This document shows, in pieces, positions 34,814 through 48,200 of a stretch of 64,000 nt of DNA (its first letter is position 1; every line of letters begins with the position of its first letter). Made by a program: the position numbers and the translations under genes. Source of the DNA: Acorus gramineus. Its lineage: Eukaryota; Streptophyta; Magnoliopsida; Acorales; Acoraceae. The notes under the pieces were generated by a model, which saw only the letters and a list, made by a program, of their open reading frames with translations, made no database searches and had not been told where the DNA came from. The DNA lies in the NCBI GenBank assembly GCA_030737835.1, contig CM060851.1, positions 2,260,615 to 2,324,614 of the forward strand, in the 5' to 3' direction.

Positions 34814-35296
34814 GGTCTAGTTTGATACAGGGATAAGTGGTTGAGATAAGAAAAAAATTAGATTAAATCACTTGTTATCCCATATGACATAAAAAAAAAA
34901 AGAATAAAGCATGGACAATTATCCACATTTTGAGATAAAAAAATGGGGATAGTTTGTTCTAGGTAAAATGTGGAACAGACTTTATCCTAATTTTTTATCC
35001 CTATTTTGTAAGATTGTGATAACATTTATGACTACCCTCCCCCCCCCCCCAAAAAAAAAAAAAAAGTGTTTCACTAAACATATTAATGCCTCATTAAAAA
35101 GAATGGTAGATTTGATATTTTTTTTAAAAAAATTGAAGTTATCCAATATTTGATCCAAATGCAAGGATAAAAATACAAAAAGTGAGGATAATAAAAAACA
35201 TTAATAAATGCAAATCTGGATAAAAATAATATATTTTTTATCCTCATAAATTAGGCTAACTTATCCTAAAAATTTATCCATTTACCAAACTAGACC
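34814..35296. mobile_element. 483-base PIF/Harbinger-like MITE
   Basis: The ends GGTCTAGTTT and AAACTAGACC are perfect inverted repeats, extended imperfectly inward (GATA.AGGGATAA against TTATCC). TTA on both sides (34811-34813 and 35297-35299) is the typical Harbinger target. The interior is AT-rich and non-coding. Confidence 0.85.
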
Positions 35297-35299
35297 TTA

Positions 35300-38200
35300 A
35301 AGCCTAATGATATAAAAAACCGATAAAACTCAATCAACTTACTGATTAAACTAATATTTTTCACGAACCGGCACAGATTGATTAAACTGATTGGTTCTTT
35401 ATTCATAAAAAAATTAGATTTTATATTCTAAAATAATGTTATAATGTTGTATAAAAATTTTATACAAAGTTTTTCTAATATATTTCATATTTTTATTTAG
35501 TGTTGATAATATATACATTTATTATATTATAATTATGTCACATTTCAAATTCGATTGACCTAACGGTTGAACCAGAGATCTTTAACCCGATGATTTTTCC
35601 ACTTCATTGAAAGTGTTAATTTTTAAAACATTATCAAAAAAGTTGATTTTATTAGTACCATGTATATATATTTTTATATTATAAAAAAAATAACTTAACA
35701 AATATTTATAGAATTCAATTGAAATGAATTTAGTAAATATATTTAATTCTAAATCACTAAAATTTGAAGATAGTAGTATAATTTATTCAAATTTGATTTT
35801 AAAATCTTAAAATGTATATTTTTAATTTATTTAAATATGATTTAAAATCTTAAATTTTGAATAAATAGATATGAGAAATTGTTATATTTATGAGAGGTTA
35901 AAAACGGAAATAAAAACTGTAATTTTTCTTATAAGTAAGGAATAAATAAATAATTTGTTAAATTTATGGAAGGATAAAATAAGAAATAAAACTTTGATCA
36001 ATTTCCATTGATAAGTAAATAATAGATTTATAATTGGTGCGTCCATGACAGCACCACGGATTCCATATCACTATATATATCAGACATCCGAAATTACTAC
36101 ACCCCGAAATTATTATTCTTTTGAGTTTTTTTTTTATGTGTACCATAAGAAAAATATGTTACTTATTTTTATAGCACCTCAAATAATATATTCAGTTATA
36201 TACTATTAAAAAATTTCTTAATGAAAAAAGTACTACTTTGTTATCCTTTTTAACTAAAATCAAATTTAATTATAATAAGTTCTTAACTGAAAAAGTAAAA
36301 ATGATAAAAATAATCTTAACATAGTATTTGTAATAATATAAATTAATTAAATATAATAATCTAATTAATATCTTATTCTATCCAAATGGACCGTGAATCA
36401 TTCTTCCCTTCTCAACCTTACCCTTTTACTTTTTTTCTAATCAAGATTTATGCTTTTTGATAATTTATTATTTTAAAGTATATATATATGATTATTTTTT
36501 TCAAAATAATATTATTTCATACTTACTAATGTAAGTATTAAAAATTACTATATGTCTGCTAATAAATAGTTTTTATTTTTTTCTGAATCTTATATTAAAA
36601 TTAATATTTTTATTCTATACATATTTTATTTGGTATGGTAAAATATAAAAAGTAAACAATAAAAAATAAGATACTTTGATCCTTCCTCTAAGACTTTAGT
36701 GGTTTAATAAAATTTTTTTATAGAAGTTAACTAAAATAATAAATATACATAATTTTTAAATATTCTAGTGATATAAATACAAATAGATTATTTAGAGTGG
36801 TATAAAATAAATAGATTTTTAATTATATACATAAGAAAAAAAAAACCCTTTTTTTTTTTCCATGCGAGGACAATTTTAGCTGTTGGTCTTTTTTGCTTTG
36901 ATGCAGTAGTGATGGTGTCCTTTCTAATGATCAATTGTGGTATTGATTCTGTATTTTGTTGTCTTGTGGGACGCTTATGATTCATATGATTAATCACCAT
37001 TGGATTACTTTAATCAACTTTCCTGTTTAAACAATATATGAGATGTGAAATAATAAGGGCAAATCATGCGATAGAACAAGTATGTAATTCGATGACATAA
37101 AATGGCAGAGACTGTATCAAGTAATAAAAAAGAAATTCCTCATCAGCTATCATGTTTAAAAAATTAATTTTCAAATTTAAATAATTCTACAATCTTCTTT
37201 AAAAACTTCATCAGCTTCTGTGTAATTTTTTAAATCTTTTTATTTTTATTCTCTGTTTTTCATTTTTATTATCACAAAAAAATAGTGTAAATACAGGGGT
37301 CCATTTTAAAATTTGCCTAAATTTGTAAAACAGGGTGAAAATAAATGAAAATACTAGGCTACAACTCAAAAGGTGGAGTTCGGGTTGGCTCCAAACGAAC
37401 CCAACCCAAGATTAACTATAACACAATACTAGGCTACAACTCAAAAGGGTTGAGTTTGGGTTGGCTCCAAACGAACCCAATCCGAGATTAAAATTATTAG
37501 AGCTTCTCCTAGATATCATAAACAAACTTCCTTTAGATCACTAAACTTGAAAATCATCTTAATCATTTCTTTCTTTCCTTCCCTCTCTCACCCTTGGACC
37601 AGCCCCGCCCCCTCCCCAGCCCCTCTTTCGGGGCTGAGTATATCATTCGGGCCGATTCTTCTCAAGGTGGAAAGGTGGTTGTCTCCTTTGCCAAAATGTT
37701 TGTTTCTTCTAATGTCCAGAATCATTTCCAAAGAGGTGTTTGTTATGCAGCCTAAGTAACTGATGATATCTTATCAAACTTCCATCATGAAAGATAAGGA
37801 CAGGATTATAAAAATCTCTGCTCAACATGTAGATTAGAGAATTTGCACTTGAAATTTACAATTGAAGCAGTCAGTTTTTAGTTATGTCTCTGAGAAGATC
37901 ATATTGATTCATTTGTGAAAAAAGTCATAAAATGTGAATGTCAATCAACCAATCAGGAAGATAAGATTATGCAGCAGTTGGTTTCTTTCCCTGCTCTTTT
38001 AATTCTTCACCCACTTGTATACGCCTCAAGCATATATAATAAAATTAAAAAAAATCATGAAATCATGCTTGATACCCCAAACAGCCTTAAGAAGCATGCT
38101 TATGTCTTGCAGAGGATCACCCATAAAATTTAACTTAGTTAATGTCTTCCAAAACATAATAACCATGATGGACCATCAATCTTAGCAGGCTCAGCTCTAT

Positions 38201-40228
38201 CTTCCAAAATTGAAAAATTACATCATTTTGAAAAGAAAAAAAAATACAGTACCTCGCCATTTCACATAGGCATTGATACACATAATACCAATAGACTAGT
38301 ATATACTTGGTTATGAAAATTCAAAAATGTATGCATTCAATTCATTCAAGTAAATACTTCATTTTTTTTTAAAGGTATGTATTTTACTAGACAAGTATAT
38401 ATCATCAGTGGTTGACAAGAGAATTTGCAACCAAGAGATCAAAGGTTTGAATCACAGTATTTACCTACCAAAAAAAGTGTATACCTTCAAAAAAAGAACA
38501 TTTTCAAAACATGTTGGGAGTTGCAAAAAAGTGACTTCAGGAATGACAGTCCCTAACATATTCCTTTCACATATACTCTCCAAAAGACAAGTCTAATGAT
38601 AGTCAGTTTTAAGTATATTCATTAAATGGGTATGTGGTATAATTTTAACTCCCACAAGGCAATTCAAGCTGAGAAAGGTAAATGCCACAACACACTCATA
38701 AATTGGAAACTCTACTACCTTTTGTTCCTAAAAAAATTGAACTCTCTTTAAAATCAGTTCTCCACTAACAAAGAAAAACACTGGATTACCCCAATTTTGC
38801 ATCAAACCAGCAAATATAAAAAAAGAACAGCTCATCTAGATTACTTTCCTAGTTCAAGCAAGCTATCTAGTCCAATATTATAGAGGGAAATCATCATCAT
38901 CATCACATCATTGTTAAAGTTTCAAAGATATCAAAAGTATACTTTGGCGTCAGCCACCGAGCTTTCCCATTACATCCTCATCTATCTACCCATCCCTGTA
39001 TGTGTAACTCAACTCATGCACTTCAAGGCTTTATTTCAGATAAAACTGCATTCAAATAGTCAATCTTGCTCCGTCCAACACTAAATCTCTCTCCAAAAGT
39101 TAACCTTTCTATCTTCAGTTTAACTCTAATAATCATTATCTTCCCATCAACCAATACAGCATTATGAACTACCAATATGCAAAAGAAATCTTGCCCAGAT
39201 ACGTCAACCAGTGGTAAAATGATTTAGACCCCAAAATGAATCCATCCATTTAAATTTTCCATCCAGTGACAAGCCTTCCTACCCCTCTTTATATTGTTAG
39301 CAGGACCATCTAATGTCATCTTAGTGAACAATACTGGTTAGTGATCGGACTGATCGCTCTATTGCAAGATCAGCACATCATGAGCTTCAAACCATGCATG
39401 AACCACCGGTGACCAACATGAACTGTTTAGTTTTACTTAGGGTCAGTTTCATTGCATCTGTTATTCTTGAATAACATAGAAAATCCTATATGTCATATCA
39501 TTTTAAACATTTCTTGTCGTAGCCTCCTGCAATATCATTACACAAAGTATCTTTGAAAAAATTGTATGATTTAAGCTCTCTTAAACAATGTCCACCAACC
39601 AGTAATAATGAATTAACGGTCAAAGTTCACAAACCAGTGCATAAGCCAAATTAAACTAACCAAAAACAGGATAACGATAACATATCACAAGGTCACCAGT
39701 GAGTTAAAGTTAGCATTCAAAAAAGGGCACTCTGCATATAAAATGTGTTACAGGGTCATCTTCATATCAGAAGCAATGCAATATAAATGAACGAAAACAT
39801 AGAGAAAAATGATATGAACATGAACTCGAAAGCTGAAATTGAGGTGAACAACCGAGAGACAACAATACAAAAAAAATTACAAACAAAAAATAAGGGAAAA
39901 GCAAATAAACCCATTGCCTGGTACATTCTAGCAAAGCGATATCTCTGTAACCGAGTGGTGCCCAAGCACAATCCCAATCACCATGTAATAGTCAGTCATT
40001 ACAAGATGATCCGCGATGAACAAAACAAGAATTATGAGATGAAATGGCACAGACCCACATGACTCAAATGAACATCAAATTCAACCATGGCCACAAGAAT
40101 TCAGCTTCACTAAAATCATGATCATCAAATTGAATCTCAACTCACGCACACACACCGAAAACAAAGACAGGAGACCGAAAATCAAACCTTGAATTCATTC
40201 CAAGAAGGAATAAAAGAATGGCAAGCCT
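35300..40228. other. AT-rich intergenic stretch
   Basis: No gene recognised. About 37350-37498 holds a 75-base tandem duplication (ATACTAGGCTACAACTCAAA). About 37560-37755 is less AT-rich and has an open frame without recognised features. About 38410-38450 resembles a tRNA B-box region and may be a SINE scrap. The part next to 40228 should include the PRA1 3' UTR. Confidence 0.5.
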
Positions 40229-40828
40229 TCAAAACCTTCCATACGAACCATTCCCCCCGACAACCGACATTAACCCACCTTCCGCCGCCTCGGACTCTTC
40301 AAGAAACAAATCCTCCGTCGACCTAAACGCGGCGTGCCCGATCACAACCACCGCCGCGACGATCAGCGAAACCAGCACATTGAGCCCGACATGCGTCAAC
40401 ACGAGCGCGACGACCGTGACGAGCCCCAGCGCGGCGAGCACCACCCGATCGTCGACCGTGCGATGGAAGACGACGAGGGGCTCGTCGCGGAAGAAGTAGA
40501 GGAAGAACCATGCGACGAAGACGGCGAGGAAGACGATCATGGAGATCGGGTGCCATAGGAGGCCGAGGAAGACGACGAGGAGGACGATCAGGGTGTAGTT
40601 GACGCGGAAGTAGGAGAGGTTGCGGCGGATGCGATCGGAGGCGTCGTGGCGGGTGTAGGGACGGGAGAAAGAGAGGGGGAGGTCGCCGAGGAGCTCGCGC
40701 CAGGGGCGGCGGACGGCGAGGAAGGCGCGGCCGCGGGACTTGGCGAGGGAGACGAAGTTGGAGGTGGTGGTGGAGGTGGAGGGGACGGAGGTAGACGGCG
40801 GAGGGGCGGTGGGGATGGATCCGTACAT
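40229..40828 (-). CDS. PRA1 family protein (prenylated Rab acceptor), PRA1.E-like
   Basis: A single exon of 199 residues, very GC-rich compared with its surroundings. PRA1 proteins are small membrane proteins of the ER, Golgi and endosomes that bind prenylated Rab GTPases and help place them on membranes. The Ser/Thr/Pro-rich N-terminus is followed by the family core: R-P-W-R-E-L-L at 41-47, N-L-S-Y-F-R-V-N-Y near 70-78, two membrane segments at about 79-112 separated by L-W-H-P-I-S-M, then Y-F-F-R-D-E-P. Two more membrane segments span about 129-168, ending [11 protein letters not shown]. Length and single exon are normal for plant PRA1. The E subgroup is suggested by H-P-I-S-M and the acidic plus G-G-L-M-S-V tail. 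A double telomere-like motif abuts the ATG. Overlapping ORFs in other frames are GC-rich shadows. Confidence 0.95.
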   Translation of the reverse strand: MYGSIPTAPPPSTSVPSTSTTTSNFVSLAKSRGRAFLAVRRPWRELLGDLPLSFSRPYTRHDASDRIRRNLSYFRVNYTLIVLLVVFLGLLWHPISMIVFLAVFVAWFFLYFFRDEPLVVFHRTVDDRVVLAALGLVTVVALVLTHVGLNVLVSLIVAAVVVIGHAAFRSTEDLFLEESEAAEGGLMSVVGGNGSYGRF

Positions 40829-40843
40829 CCCTAACCCTAACCC
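40829..40843 (-). promoter_or_regulatory. telo-box directly before the PRA1 start codon
   Basis: The minus strand reads GGGTTAGGGTTAGGG and then ATG at once. It is two and a half telomere units, the sense of telo-box motifs known in plant housekeeping promoters and 5' leaders. Its exact place at -1 puts it in the transcript. Confidence 0.6.
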
Positions 40844-42185
40844 AAGATGGTGGTCGGTGGATTTGGACCGTCCGATGAGAGGGATTGGACGGAGGGATCG
40901 GAGGGTTTGGCCGTTCGGGGAAGAAAGAATTGCGTGCCCTAAAATGTGAAGGGGGTTTGTTTGAGAATTTGGTTTTCTGAAATGGAAACTGGAGAGGGTT
41001 CTGTGTGAAATGCCCTTGGTTTATCAAATAATTACCAGAATTATACATATGGAGTATTTTGGACTGGGCTGACAATGGGACATGTGATTATGAGAATAAG
41101 AGGAGATAAACTTATATAATTTTGTATAAAAAAATATTGTGTAATTGTTTTGATTTTAAAGTAAAAATATAATTTTTATTTTGATATTTATTTTTACTTT
41201 TGTCTCAATTTAATAAATGTAAATAAAGATAAAATTAATAGATTTTTTTATCCTCTAATATTAACACTCATTGAATGAAAAACAAAATCTATGGTTTAAT
41301 CATCATGTTAACAATTTAATGTCTTTGAGATGTAAGATGATGATAGCTTTGAATTATTTTTTTTTGTCACTTTTGCATACATCACCTCACATATTTATTT
41401 CACTTATTGAGTTATTTCACTATGTATGTATGTATTTTTTTAAAAATAAATATAAACATGTATGCAAAACCGACAGTGTGTATATGAGATACGGCAACGT
41501 AGGGCCCCTAATTTTACATGTATTTTCACATTTTATCTTGTTCTAAATTATTGACATTTTTATTGTTTTATTTTAGAAAGAAGATGGTTTTCTTTTAACA
41601 AATTGTACTGAACTAAAAAAAATAACAAATAAAAAACACCAAGATTTAATGATCATTTTTTTTTTATAATTTTCAATAAAAGTTGATTAGTTTTTTTTTT
41701 TTTTTTTTTTTTGACTTTTTGATAACTGTTCTTTTTATTTTTGAACCGCATTTTCAAAGATAGAATAAGGACCCATCCTATCACATTATTAAAAGATTAT
41801 CACATGCAAGATATTAGGTATACATGTATAAAAATATATTTCTATACGTGTATAATACTTGTAAACTAAAATACCCTTTTTTTCATGAAGTGGCGGATTC
41901 GTAATTTAAGAAACATAAAGGTGGCATATACGTAGATACATTTGAATGCGAATATATAGGTGTCCTAAACGACTGCAGAATGCGCAAGACGGGGACGGGG
42001 GAGTCATTTAATTTGGAGGTCAGGGTTTATATGGTCTTTTCACAATATATCCATATTTTATTAGCTGGTTGGTATTTTTTTGGTCAAGCTGGTTGGTACT
42101 ATTTAGAGCTACGGGCTGTAACTGTATGGGTGTGATTAATAGAAATGCCCTTATTTTAGAAGTTCCATGAATGTATGTACATCAT
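40844..42185. other. intergenic, no recognised content
   Basis: The upstream region of PRA1, then AT-rich DNA with a long T run near 41690. No gene seen. Confidence 0.4.
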
Positions 42186-42194
42186 TATTTTATT

Positions 42195-42712
42195 AAAAAT
42201 AATTTAAATAACTCTTTTAAAGTGTTTGAAATTTATATAATCCTCTAATTTTTCTTAACGTCCATGTAACCCCATGAAAAATATATATGTAAATCTAAAT
42301 AACTTCCTGAGTTAAACTTCCGTTGACACATGAGAAATACTAAGTGAGAATTCCATTTTACAGACCCTGGTGAAAAATACAATATACTAAAAACCTTATG
42401 TAATTTGTTAATAAAACAAAAAATCTTATGTATATGACAATTTTATCCTTCCTAATAGATTATGAAACCTTATCCAAATGAATAAAATAGTAATTTACAG
42501 AGGATTTTTCATATTTTTAAAGTTTTTGGTATAATATATTTTCAACCATGGTTAACCAGATAAAATATCTACAAGATAATTCTAATGTGTCAACAAAAAT
42601 TTAAGTCACGGAACTATTAGATTTACATAAGTATTTTCAAAAGATTACATAGAAAAGTCAGGATGCTATATGGATTTCAGTGGATTTACATAGGGTTATT
42701 TGAAATTTTCCC
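42195..42712. mobile_element. 518-base Mutator-type MITE with long inverted arms, copy 1
   Basis: A perfect 9-base duplication TATTTTATT flanks it (42186-42194 and 42713-42721). The two halves pair over roughly 200 bases each, e.g. TGTAAATCTAAATAACTTCC at the left against the complement of the right arm. It shares arms with 51831-52370. Nine-base duplications and long terminal inverted repeats are the signature of Mutator-like elements. There is no coding capacity. Confidence 0.8.
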
Positions 42713-42721
42713 TATTTTATT

Positions 42722-43149
42722 TCATTTTAATTTGTTGGGAGAGTTAGACCTAAGAAAACTTAAATTTGATGAGAGCACAGCATGTTAATTTTACTATTAT
42801 AATCTTCCAAAAAATGATTTTTTTTTATAGGACCAACTTCGAATCATGTCACACTATCTATCATCTCCCCAATCACAACGAATTGATAAGTAACTCAATC
42901 TCAGTTCTTGTCATCGACTCACGCTGCGTTTGGTACTTTGGTTGCACGATGGTAAAACTGATTTTAGATAAAAATTGAATTTAAAATTAATTTGATAGGA
43001 AAATGTCTCTTTATGGCTTTTGAAAAACTTATTTAAGCAATTTTTTATAAAATTTTGTCTACAACTTTTGATCTAGTTTTTCTGTTTGAAAACGGGAAGT
43101 AGTGAGCTAAGGATATCGGGTTTGGATTTTGGAAAACAGCTTCTTGCTA
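42722..43149. other. intergenic, possible MITE scrap
   Basis: A stretch near 42920-42990 (TGCGTTTGGT ... AAAACTGATTTTAGAT) partly resembles the left part of the MITE at 6226. No matching right end was found. Confidence 0.3.
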
Positions 43150-43157
43150 ACCTTGAA

Positions 43158-43734
43158 TAGGTCTGTCAACTGATCGCGGGTCGATCTAGACCCGATCCGA
43201 ACTTGACCTGATAAAAGACGTAAATACTCAACCCGAAGGACCCGACAATCAAAACGGGTCGGGTCTGGGTTCACCTCCACCCGATCCTATAAACCCATTG
43301 GACCCGATTGATCAAACTCAAATATTATGTGATTTTTTTTATTTATGATCCAACCTAACACTAATGATTCAATCAAACATTTATAACTAAATATTGAATA
43401 ATCATTTAAATTTTAAACATTTGAAATATTTGTACAACCTTTTGACTTTACGTAAAAGCATAATAATTCAAACCTTATTCCAAATGTTCCCTCATAAAAC
43501 ATTAAAAAATCAAAATAGTGAAAAACCATTTATAATACACTAATCTCTATTAAAGAAAAAAATGAAGCCATTGTAGACTCTTAAGAAGTTCTTCAACCTC
43601 TCTTTCTTGGCCTGGGCTTGTTAATGGGTCAACCCGACCCTCGATATGGACCCGATCAGAAAGACCTCACAATCAAAAGGGTCCGATCCGGGTCCATCCT
43701 GACCCGACTCGGATCCGACCCATTGACAGGCCTA
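43158..43734. mobile_element. 577-base non-autonomous hAT-like element (GGGTC family), copy 3
   Basis: The left end is TAGGTCTGTCAACTG and the right end is CATTGACAGGCCTA. The flanks ACCTTGAA (43150-43157) and ACCCTGAA (43735-43742) match at 7 of 8. The interior is the inverted counterpart of 10261-10843 (shared CCTTTTGACTTTACGT and CCCTCATAAAACATTAAAAA). The similar sizes, 583 and 577, suggest they descend from one master element. Confidence 0.8.
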
Positions 43735-43742
43735 ACCCTGAA

Positions 43743-45213
43743 GTTGCCCAAACCCATTTCTAAACGGGCCCAACCCTCTATTGACTTGGTGGATGTGATT
43801 TTGGTCACTTAAGTCGAATTTGTTTTTTAGGTTTTTTTTTAATTTGGTTATGTTTTAAGAAATGAATCAAATTACAACCTGTGTGGACTTTATCTTCATA
43901 TAAAAAAATTGCTATGACAAAAGTTATCTGAATATTCTGATCTATATACATCCAAATAAATTCAGATAGAGGTTATCCCTTCTGAAATATATATATACTA
44001 TTACTGACAAAAAATACTGGTATAAGTATGATATTTGAACAAACAATATATTAGTATATTAATATACAATATAAAGAAAATATAATCATTAAATTTTATC
44101 CAAATTTTAAATATTTCATCCAAGTTTGGATTTAGATAATATGTTGAATATTTTTGACACGCTTATTGGAGACGGATGCATACCCCACAAAAATTCAGAT
44201 GAAAGGAGACAAGAACACAATGGGACTACATTACAATTATTTACAAAGCCAAAGAAATACAGTTGAAGAGCAACAAAAAAAGTGTAAGAAAAATGGATGA
44301 ATGAATGACAGAGCAGTAGATATGTGACATCCATGGTGAGTGAATGAAATGGGTATGTAAATCACAAGGTTTTTCACCAGCCTAGACAGGTATACATGTC
44401 AGTATTGATTTTGGAACCACTTGTCTGGTTCAAGAGAAAAAGCAGCAGAACAGACCCCACATATTGTCAGTTGCAAATCATTTGTTTGGGCAGTTCTCAC
44501 TGTTCCCTTTCAATCTGTCCAAGGCAACTACACATGAATCCATACATGTCAGTATTGATTTTGGAACCACTTGTCTGGCTCAAGAGAAAAAGCAGCAGAA
44601 CAGACCCCACATATTGTCAGTTGCAAATCATTTGTTTGGGCAGTTCTCACTGTTCCCTTTCAATCTGTCCAAGGCAACTACATATGATTCCACTCTGTTC
44701 TGCATGTGCAACTCACATGGACTGATCATATAGATGTGGGTCACTGTATTTTTCACATGCTGATTTCAATCAACTATTTTTCATGGATTACAGTTGAGAT
44801 TTATCTGCCATAATTTCATGTGATAATAGAATGACAAGTCATGTGGGATAGTATATTAAATGGGTCTAATTGTTTCAAGGCTTCGTTTTCACAAAGAAAA
44901 CTATGAGGATGCTTGACAAGTCACCCTGGAAAGGATGACTTGCCCTTTTTTCCCTCAAGCTCTCTCCATCCTTTCCTTTTTTTTTTCTTACAGATTTCAA
45001 TCCAGGGGAAAAATAAAATTTGAAACATAATGCAATCATTCAGCCAAACCAACTTTCAAGATGCAATGTTGATCAGTCACAACTTAGCAAGCACTACTCA
45101 ATCACTATTTAAACACTCAGTCATGCAGTTTTTAAGCGTTTGAGAAACATTTGTTACTTTGCCAAAGTACACTCAACGAGAAGACAATGTGCGATAAACT
45201 CACCTGTCAGATG
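43743..45213. other. intergenic, holds a 150-base tandem duplication
   Basis: The downstream flank of the prefoldin gene (which reads from the right). Apart from the duplication at 44391-44686 nothing is recognised. Confidence 0.45.
44391..44686. repeat. 150-base tandem duplication, nearly identical
   Basis: Copies start at 44391 and 44541 with an offset of exactly 150. Differences are few: the first base, one base inside (GGTTC to GGCTC) and two near the end. An ORF of 109 codons runs through both because 150 is a multiple of three; it has no recognised features. Confidence 0.85.
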
Positions 45214-48200
45214 TCAATCCTCTTCTAGGTTAATGGAGTCCTTGAACTTCCCATACAAGGTCTTCTTGAGCTCTGCCATCTGTGCAATTATGGATTCCTT
45301 CTCTTCCTCCAGCCTCTGGAGCTCCTCGCTTGCCTTCCCTTTCATTGTCTCTAACCTTTCTTCAACCTTCAGCATGTGAGCATAAACCTCACCAATCTGG
45401 AATCTTACAACATCTTCGTCTGACAGGATTAACTCATTGCTTGCATCCTCCAGATTCTCATTCGTTTCCTGAAGAACATAGAAATAGTTTTGACATGTTC
45501 AGAAAGAAATCCCAAACCATGAATTCTAGATATTATTATAAAAAAAATAACAATTAATACTCTCAGAAGATAAATTAGGATCAGAACCTAAAGAAAACGC
45601 ATTGGATGATCCAACCTAAAATTCGGGAAGAATTTCATTAGTATTCATTAGTGGATGAATAAACTTAATAAAATAAAGGTAGTGTCCATTCTAATCTTAA
45701 ACATATGCAAGGTACACAATGAAAGTATACTGCAAATTTTTTTTGGATAGATGCGGTATAAAGAAGAAGCTTAGTTGAAGAATTAGAATTTTCTATTCAC
45801 AAATGACTTTTCTATAGATATCCAATAATCTAAATATCAAACTTAATCATAATTCATGAAATCCTAGAATAATGTTAAGAAACTTAGTCTACCGTTTCTT
45901 TAAAAAAAAATGTTAAGATTGATGAGAAAAGTAGCTTTTTTCATCCAGGATTTTATGTCTTCCTTGCAATGATATCAGTGCAAACAGCTATTTGAATAGC
46001 CTCATGAGTAGTATAGCATACGAAACAATAAGACCTTACATTTAGTTCTCCTATTACATTTCAATTCTTAGGTATATTATTTTAATTTCTACATACATGT
46101 TCCCAGAGTTGATTTAAATCACTTCAAAGAGTTCTAAACTTCATCCTGATAAATTTACACATTATATCAGTAATAGATTGACTATGTCAATGCTTATGTA
46201 TATTAGCATGCATATTTACATGTTCCACAAACTGTTTTACTTGTTCATCAAGATCTATGTACAGAAAAAAAAAACTAGAAGACCAATGATCTTTTCTCGA
46301 AAGAAAGATGAGAGTTATATTATTATAAAGCTCCTCGAACAAAAGGAGACGAGGGATCTCCAAAAGAAACACCAAAAAAGGCAAAACAAAAATGAAGAAA
46401 AGAAAAGAAAAGAAAAGGGAGCTGTCACTACCAACTTATTACTACCTGTTCCAGTTTGCACCCATATTAGAGCTATCCAACTCTTCACCTTGGAGCAACT
46501 TTGTCCAATTCCCAAAGTGATTTCATAATATCCATCCAAATGTTACGAAGAATATATGACCAAAATTTACAAAGACTTCATGACCACCCATAAGATATTA
46601 TTTTATTGGGCAAGGAAATTGACTTTTTGGACCACCATGAATGATTTTATGCTATGCTTACACACAAACACGCACGAGCATAAGTGCATAACTGTAATAT
46701 GTATGTAGGTGCAGCTCTACACCCAAAAACAGAGAATAAATCTAGCCTCCACACACAAACTCAAATTTTAATTATTCCATTTTATGTTTCCCAAAAGAAA
46801 AGGGTGGATACTGGAATGTCAACCTAACTTGTTGATATTGGCAAACATTCAGTATAAGGAGAGAAAACCACAATAATTGGAGTAACAATCACTCAAACTT
46901 CCCAAACATCCACTTAGAGCTCACTTATTCAATGACAAACTTCTGTCCCATACCAAAAATTAACACCCCCCGCCCCGCCGCCGCCCAAATACAATTTTTG
47001 CAGGTCATGCGTTCATACCGGGGAGGCAACTCCAAGATGGGTTTATGACTGCGCAGGAATGCATCACTGTGGTTCATCATGACGAGGGAGGGGGTTGTTA
47101 TGAAATTGGACTTCGCTAAAGCGTATGACAATGTTAATTGGGACTTTTTGTTGCATCTTCTCCGCTGTCATGGTTTTGATCCAAATTGGGTTCGCATGGT
47201 TTCTGCTTGCATTTCCATGGCGAAGGCATCAATTCTAGTAAATGGTAATCCCTGCGGCTTCTTCCACCTTCATAAGGGACTACGACAAGGCGACCCCCTC
47301 TCGCTCCTTTTGTTTGTTATTGTAACGAATGTGTTCAGCCGCATGATGAACATGGCAGCTGCAGATGGGTGGGTTTCAGGCCTGCAAGGCTTGGTTGGTG
47401 GAGCAAGGGTATCCCATGTTCAATATGTTGATGACACGCTTGTTCTAAGTGAGGCTTCAGAGCTGTCTATTAGAGGTATTAGATTTGTGAGCCGTTGTTT
47501 TGAGCTTCTTTCCGGGCTGAAGATAAATTTTCGCAAAAGTTCTTTGCTTGGGATTAATGTGGAGGGTCCTTGATTAGATTTTTTGGCAAGCTTATTTTCT
47601 TGTGAAGTTCAGAACTTCCCTACAAGGTTGTTAGGCCTCCCACTGCACTTAGGCCGAATTTCCAAGGTGGATTGGGCTCCTCTTATCAGTCGATTTGAGA
47701 GACGCCTTGAGGGGTGGTCTGACCGCTTCTTGAGCCTTGGGGGAAGGCTCATCCTCTTGCAGGCAGTTTTATCTAACTTTTATCTAACTTACCCATTTTT
47801 TCCTCTCACTCTTTAAGCTGCCAGTGGGGGTTCACAATCGTTTGGAGGTCATCCGTAGAAGGTTTCTGTGGAATGGGGCCAAAGAAATCCAAAACAGAGT
47901 GCATTTGGTCAGGTGGGATGTAGTGTGCAGCAGCAAGAAGGCAGGGGGAGCGGGCATTTCAAATATTGGGGACATGAACTCAGCGCTGTTGATGAAATGG
48001 CTTTGGCGCTGGCTATGTTATCCAAATCTCCAGTGGTGCAGAATTCTTAAGGAAAGATATAACTGCAATAATTCCTTTGAGCACAGGTTTCCTCGGTCTT
48101 CGGGTGACTTATCTGGTATTTGGAAGGCGATTGTGGGTGGTATTGAGCCTTTCATGGCTGCAGCCCGATGGTATTTGGGCTCGGGGTCGAGGATTAGCTT

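Noticed and set aside
37560-37760. Coding fragment in the less AT-rich stretch
   Set aside because: Two frames are open for 40-70 codons, but neither is recognised and no splice context supports an exon.
40323-41075. 250-codon ORF overlapping PRA1 on the same strand
   Set aside because: An Arg/Pro-rich shadow frame of a GC-rich gene; the PRA1 frame has clear family motifs.
44396-44725. 109-codon ORF with an internal repeat
   Set aside because: Explained by a 150-base tandem duplication of non-coding DNA; no recognised protein.
46257-46440. Further LINE 3' UTR in PFD4 intron 2 (minus strand)
   Set aside because: The sequence GAGCTTTATAATAATATAAC is suggestive, but it lacks the shared 3' motif, so it is not called.
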